The notes beneath the pieces are model-generated. The model saw only the letters and a program-made list of their open reading frames with translations. It had not been told where the DNA came from and searched no databases. Shown here one piece after another: positions 63,762 to 64,000 of a stretch of 64,000 bases of DNA. The position numbers were made by a program, and so were the translations under genes. The stretch is from positions 30,625 through 94,624 of the forward strand of contig JANYHN010000063.1 of assembly GCA_025359045.1 (NCBI GenBank), written 5' to 3'. The stretch's first letter is position 1. Each line of letters begins with the position of its first letter. Origin of the DNA: Hyphomicrobiales bacterium. Its GTDB lineage: Bacteria; Pseudomonadota; Alphaproteobacteria; Rhizobiales; Aestuariivirgaceae.

Positions 63762-64000
63762 ATGATCAAACTCACCGAAGAACTCAAATCTGCGCTCGCC
63801 CAAAATAAACCCGTGGTGGCCCTTGAATCCACCATCATCGCCCACGGCATGCCATACCCACAAAACTTGGAAATGGCGCAAGAAGTCGAACAGATCATTC
63901 GAGACAATGGTGCAATCCCAGCAACCATCGCCGTGATTGATGGCGAACTTCGTGCGGGCATGTCAGCAGCGGAGCTCGAACACTTCGCCAAAACGGGCCC
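63762..64000 (+). CDS. psuG: pseudouridine-5'-phosphate glycosidase (partial, C-terminus cut by window edge)
   Basis: From the ATG at 63762 the frame is open to the end, giving about 79 residues. [18 protein letters not shown] and [16 protein letters not shown] match the PsuG family, which splits the C-C bond of pseudouridine 5'-phosphate to uracil and ribose 5-phosphate. The start follows the psuK stop by one base. The remaining three-quarters of the gene is outside the window. Confidence 0.9.
   Translation, partial: MIKLTEELKSALAQNKPVVALESTIIAHGMPYPQNLEMAQEVEQIIRDNGAIPATIAVIDGELRAGMSAAELEHFAKTG

Noticed and set aside
1..64000. CRISPR arrays, insertion sequences, integrases, toxin-antitoxin pairs
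   Set aside because: No regularly spaced repeats, transposase motifs, or paired small toxin genes were seen on either strand.

Overview
The window reads as chromosomal DNA of an alphaproteobacterium, most likely a member of Hyphomicrobiales (Rhizobiales). Base composition looks close to half G+C by eye. This placement is an inference from gene content: hdaA next to perM and a DUF2066 gene, ppk1-ppx, rnd, purB, a full livHMGF system with a DUF6867 gene, a B12-dependent nrdJ in place of class I reductase, two YkuD L,D-transpeptidases and a tiny Lys/Ala-rich protein. No tRNA, rRNA, CRISPR array, insertion sequence, integrase or prophage gene was seen, and almost every kilobase is coding.

Layout. 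1-679 is the N-terminal part of a dimethylglycine/sarcosine-dehydrogenase-like flavoprotein. 772-4764 holds three tandem, overlapping paralogues of a PaaK/CapK-type adenylate-forming enzyme. 4946-10691 carries an outer-membrane-type protein, a TrmH/SpoU RNA methyltransferase, an NTF2-fused flavin monooxygenase and a molybdopterin oxidoreductase. 10843-13183 holds a tiny membrane protein, a nucleoside hydrolase coupled to a DUF1801 gene, and a divergent WYL regulator with a clear double-palindrome operator between them. 13166-25643 is the housekeeping core: purN, purM, DUF2066, perM, hdaA, ppk1, ppx, a GT-C-like membrane protein, rnd and purB. 25813-32975 is a branched-chain amino-acid ABC operon, livH-M-G-F-DUF6867-livJ, then a terminator, a second binding protein and a stand-alone RAM domain. 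33179-38339 is a PadR regulator with a two-gene RND pump. 38379-47457 holds an aminotransferase, a lipoprotein, two tandem cyclopropane-fatty-acid-synthase-like genes, a PuuB-like oxidase, two L,D-transpeptidases and aspS. 47607-47711 encodes a 34-residue histone-like peptide. 48301-51972 is nrdJ behind a probable NrdR box pair. 52432-56656 is a DHA2 drug exporter and a two-subunit M16 protease. 56740-64000 is the most unusual part: two divergent operons around two MttB-family (non-pyrrolysine) methyltransferases, one with a Fe-S protein, a homocysteine methyltransferase and a GFA protein, the other with a LysR regulator and the pseudouridine-catabolic pair psuK-psuG.

How the parts work together. 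The two ends of the window both point to use of methylated amines: a DMGDH-like oxidase on the left, and MttB/BHMT/GFA enzymes on the right. The right-hand divergent locus is the best candidate for a little-described system. Its four leftward genes overlap by 1-4 bases, its LysR-mttB-psuK-psuG genes are equally tight, no corrinoid protein is present in the window, and a perfect ATGTT-N11-AACAT dyad lies in the shared promoter region.

Four other regulatory layouts stand out: three 15-bp tandem repeats running into the padR start codon, two overlapping TGACAG palindromes 11 bp apart at the WYL locus, two NrdR-like boxes 31 bp apart before nrdJ, and a 16-bp near-palindrome found three times in non-coding DNA.
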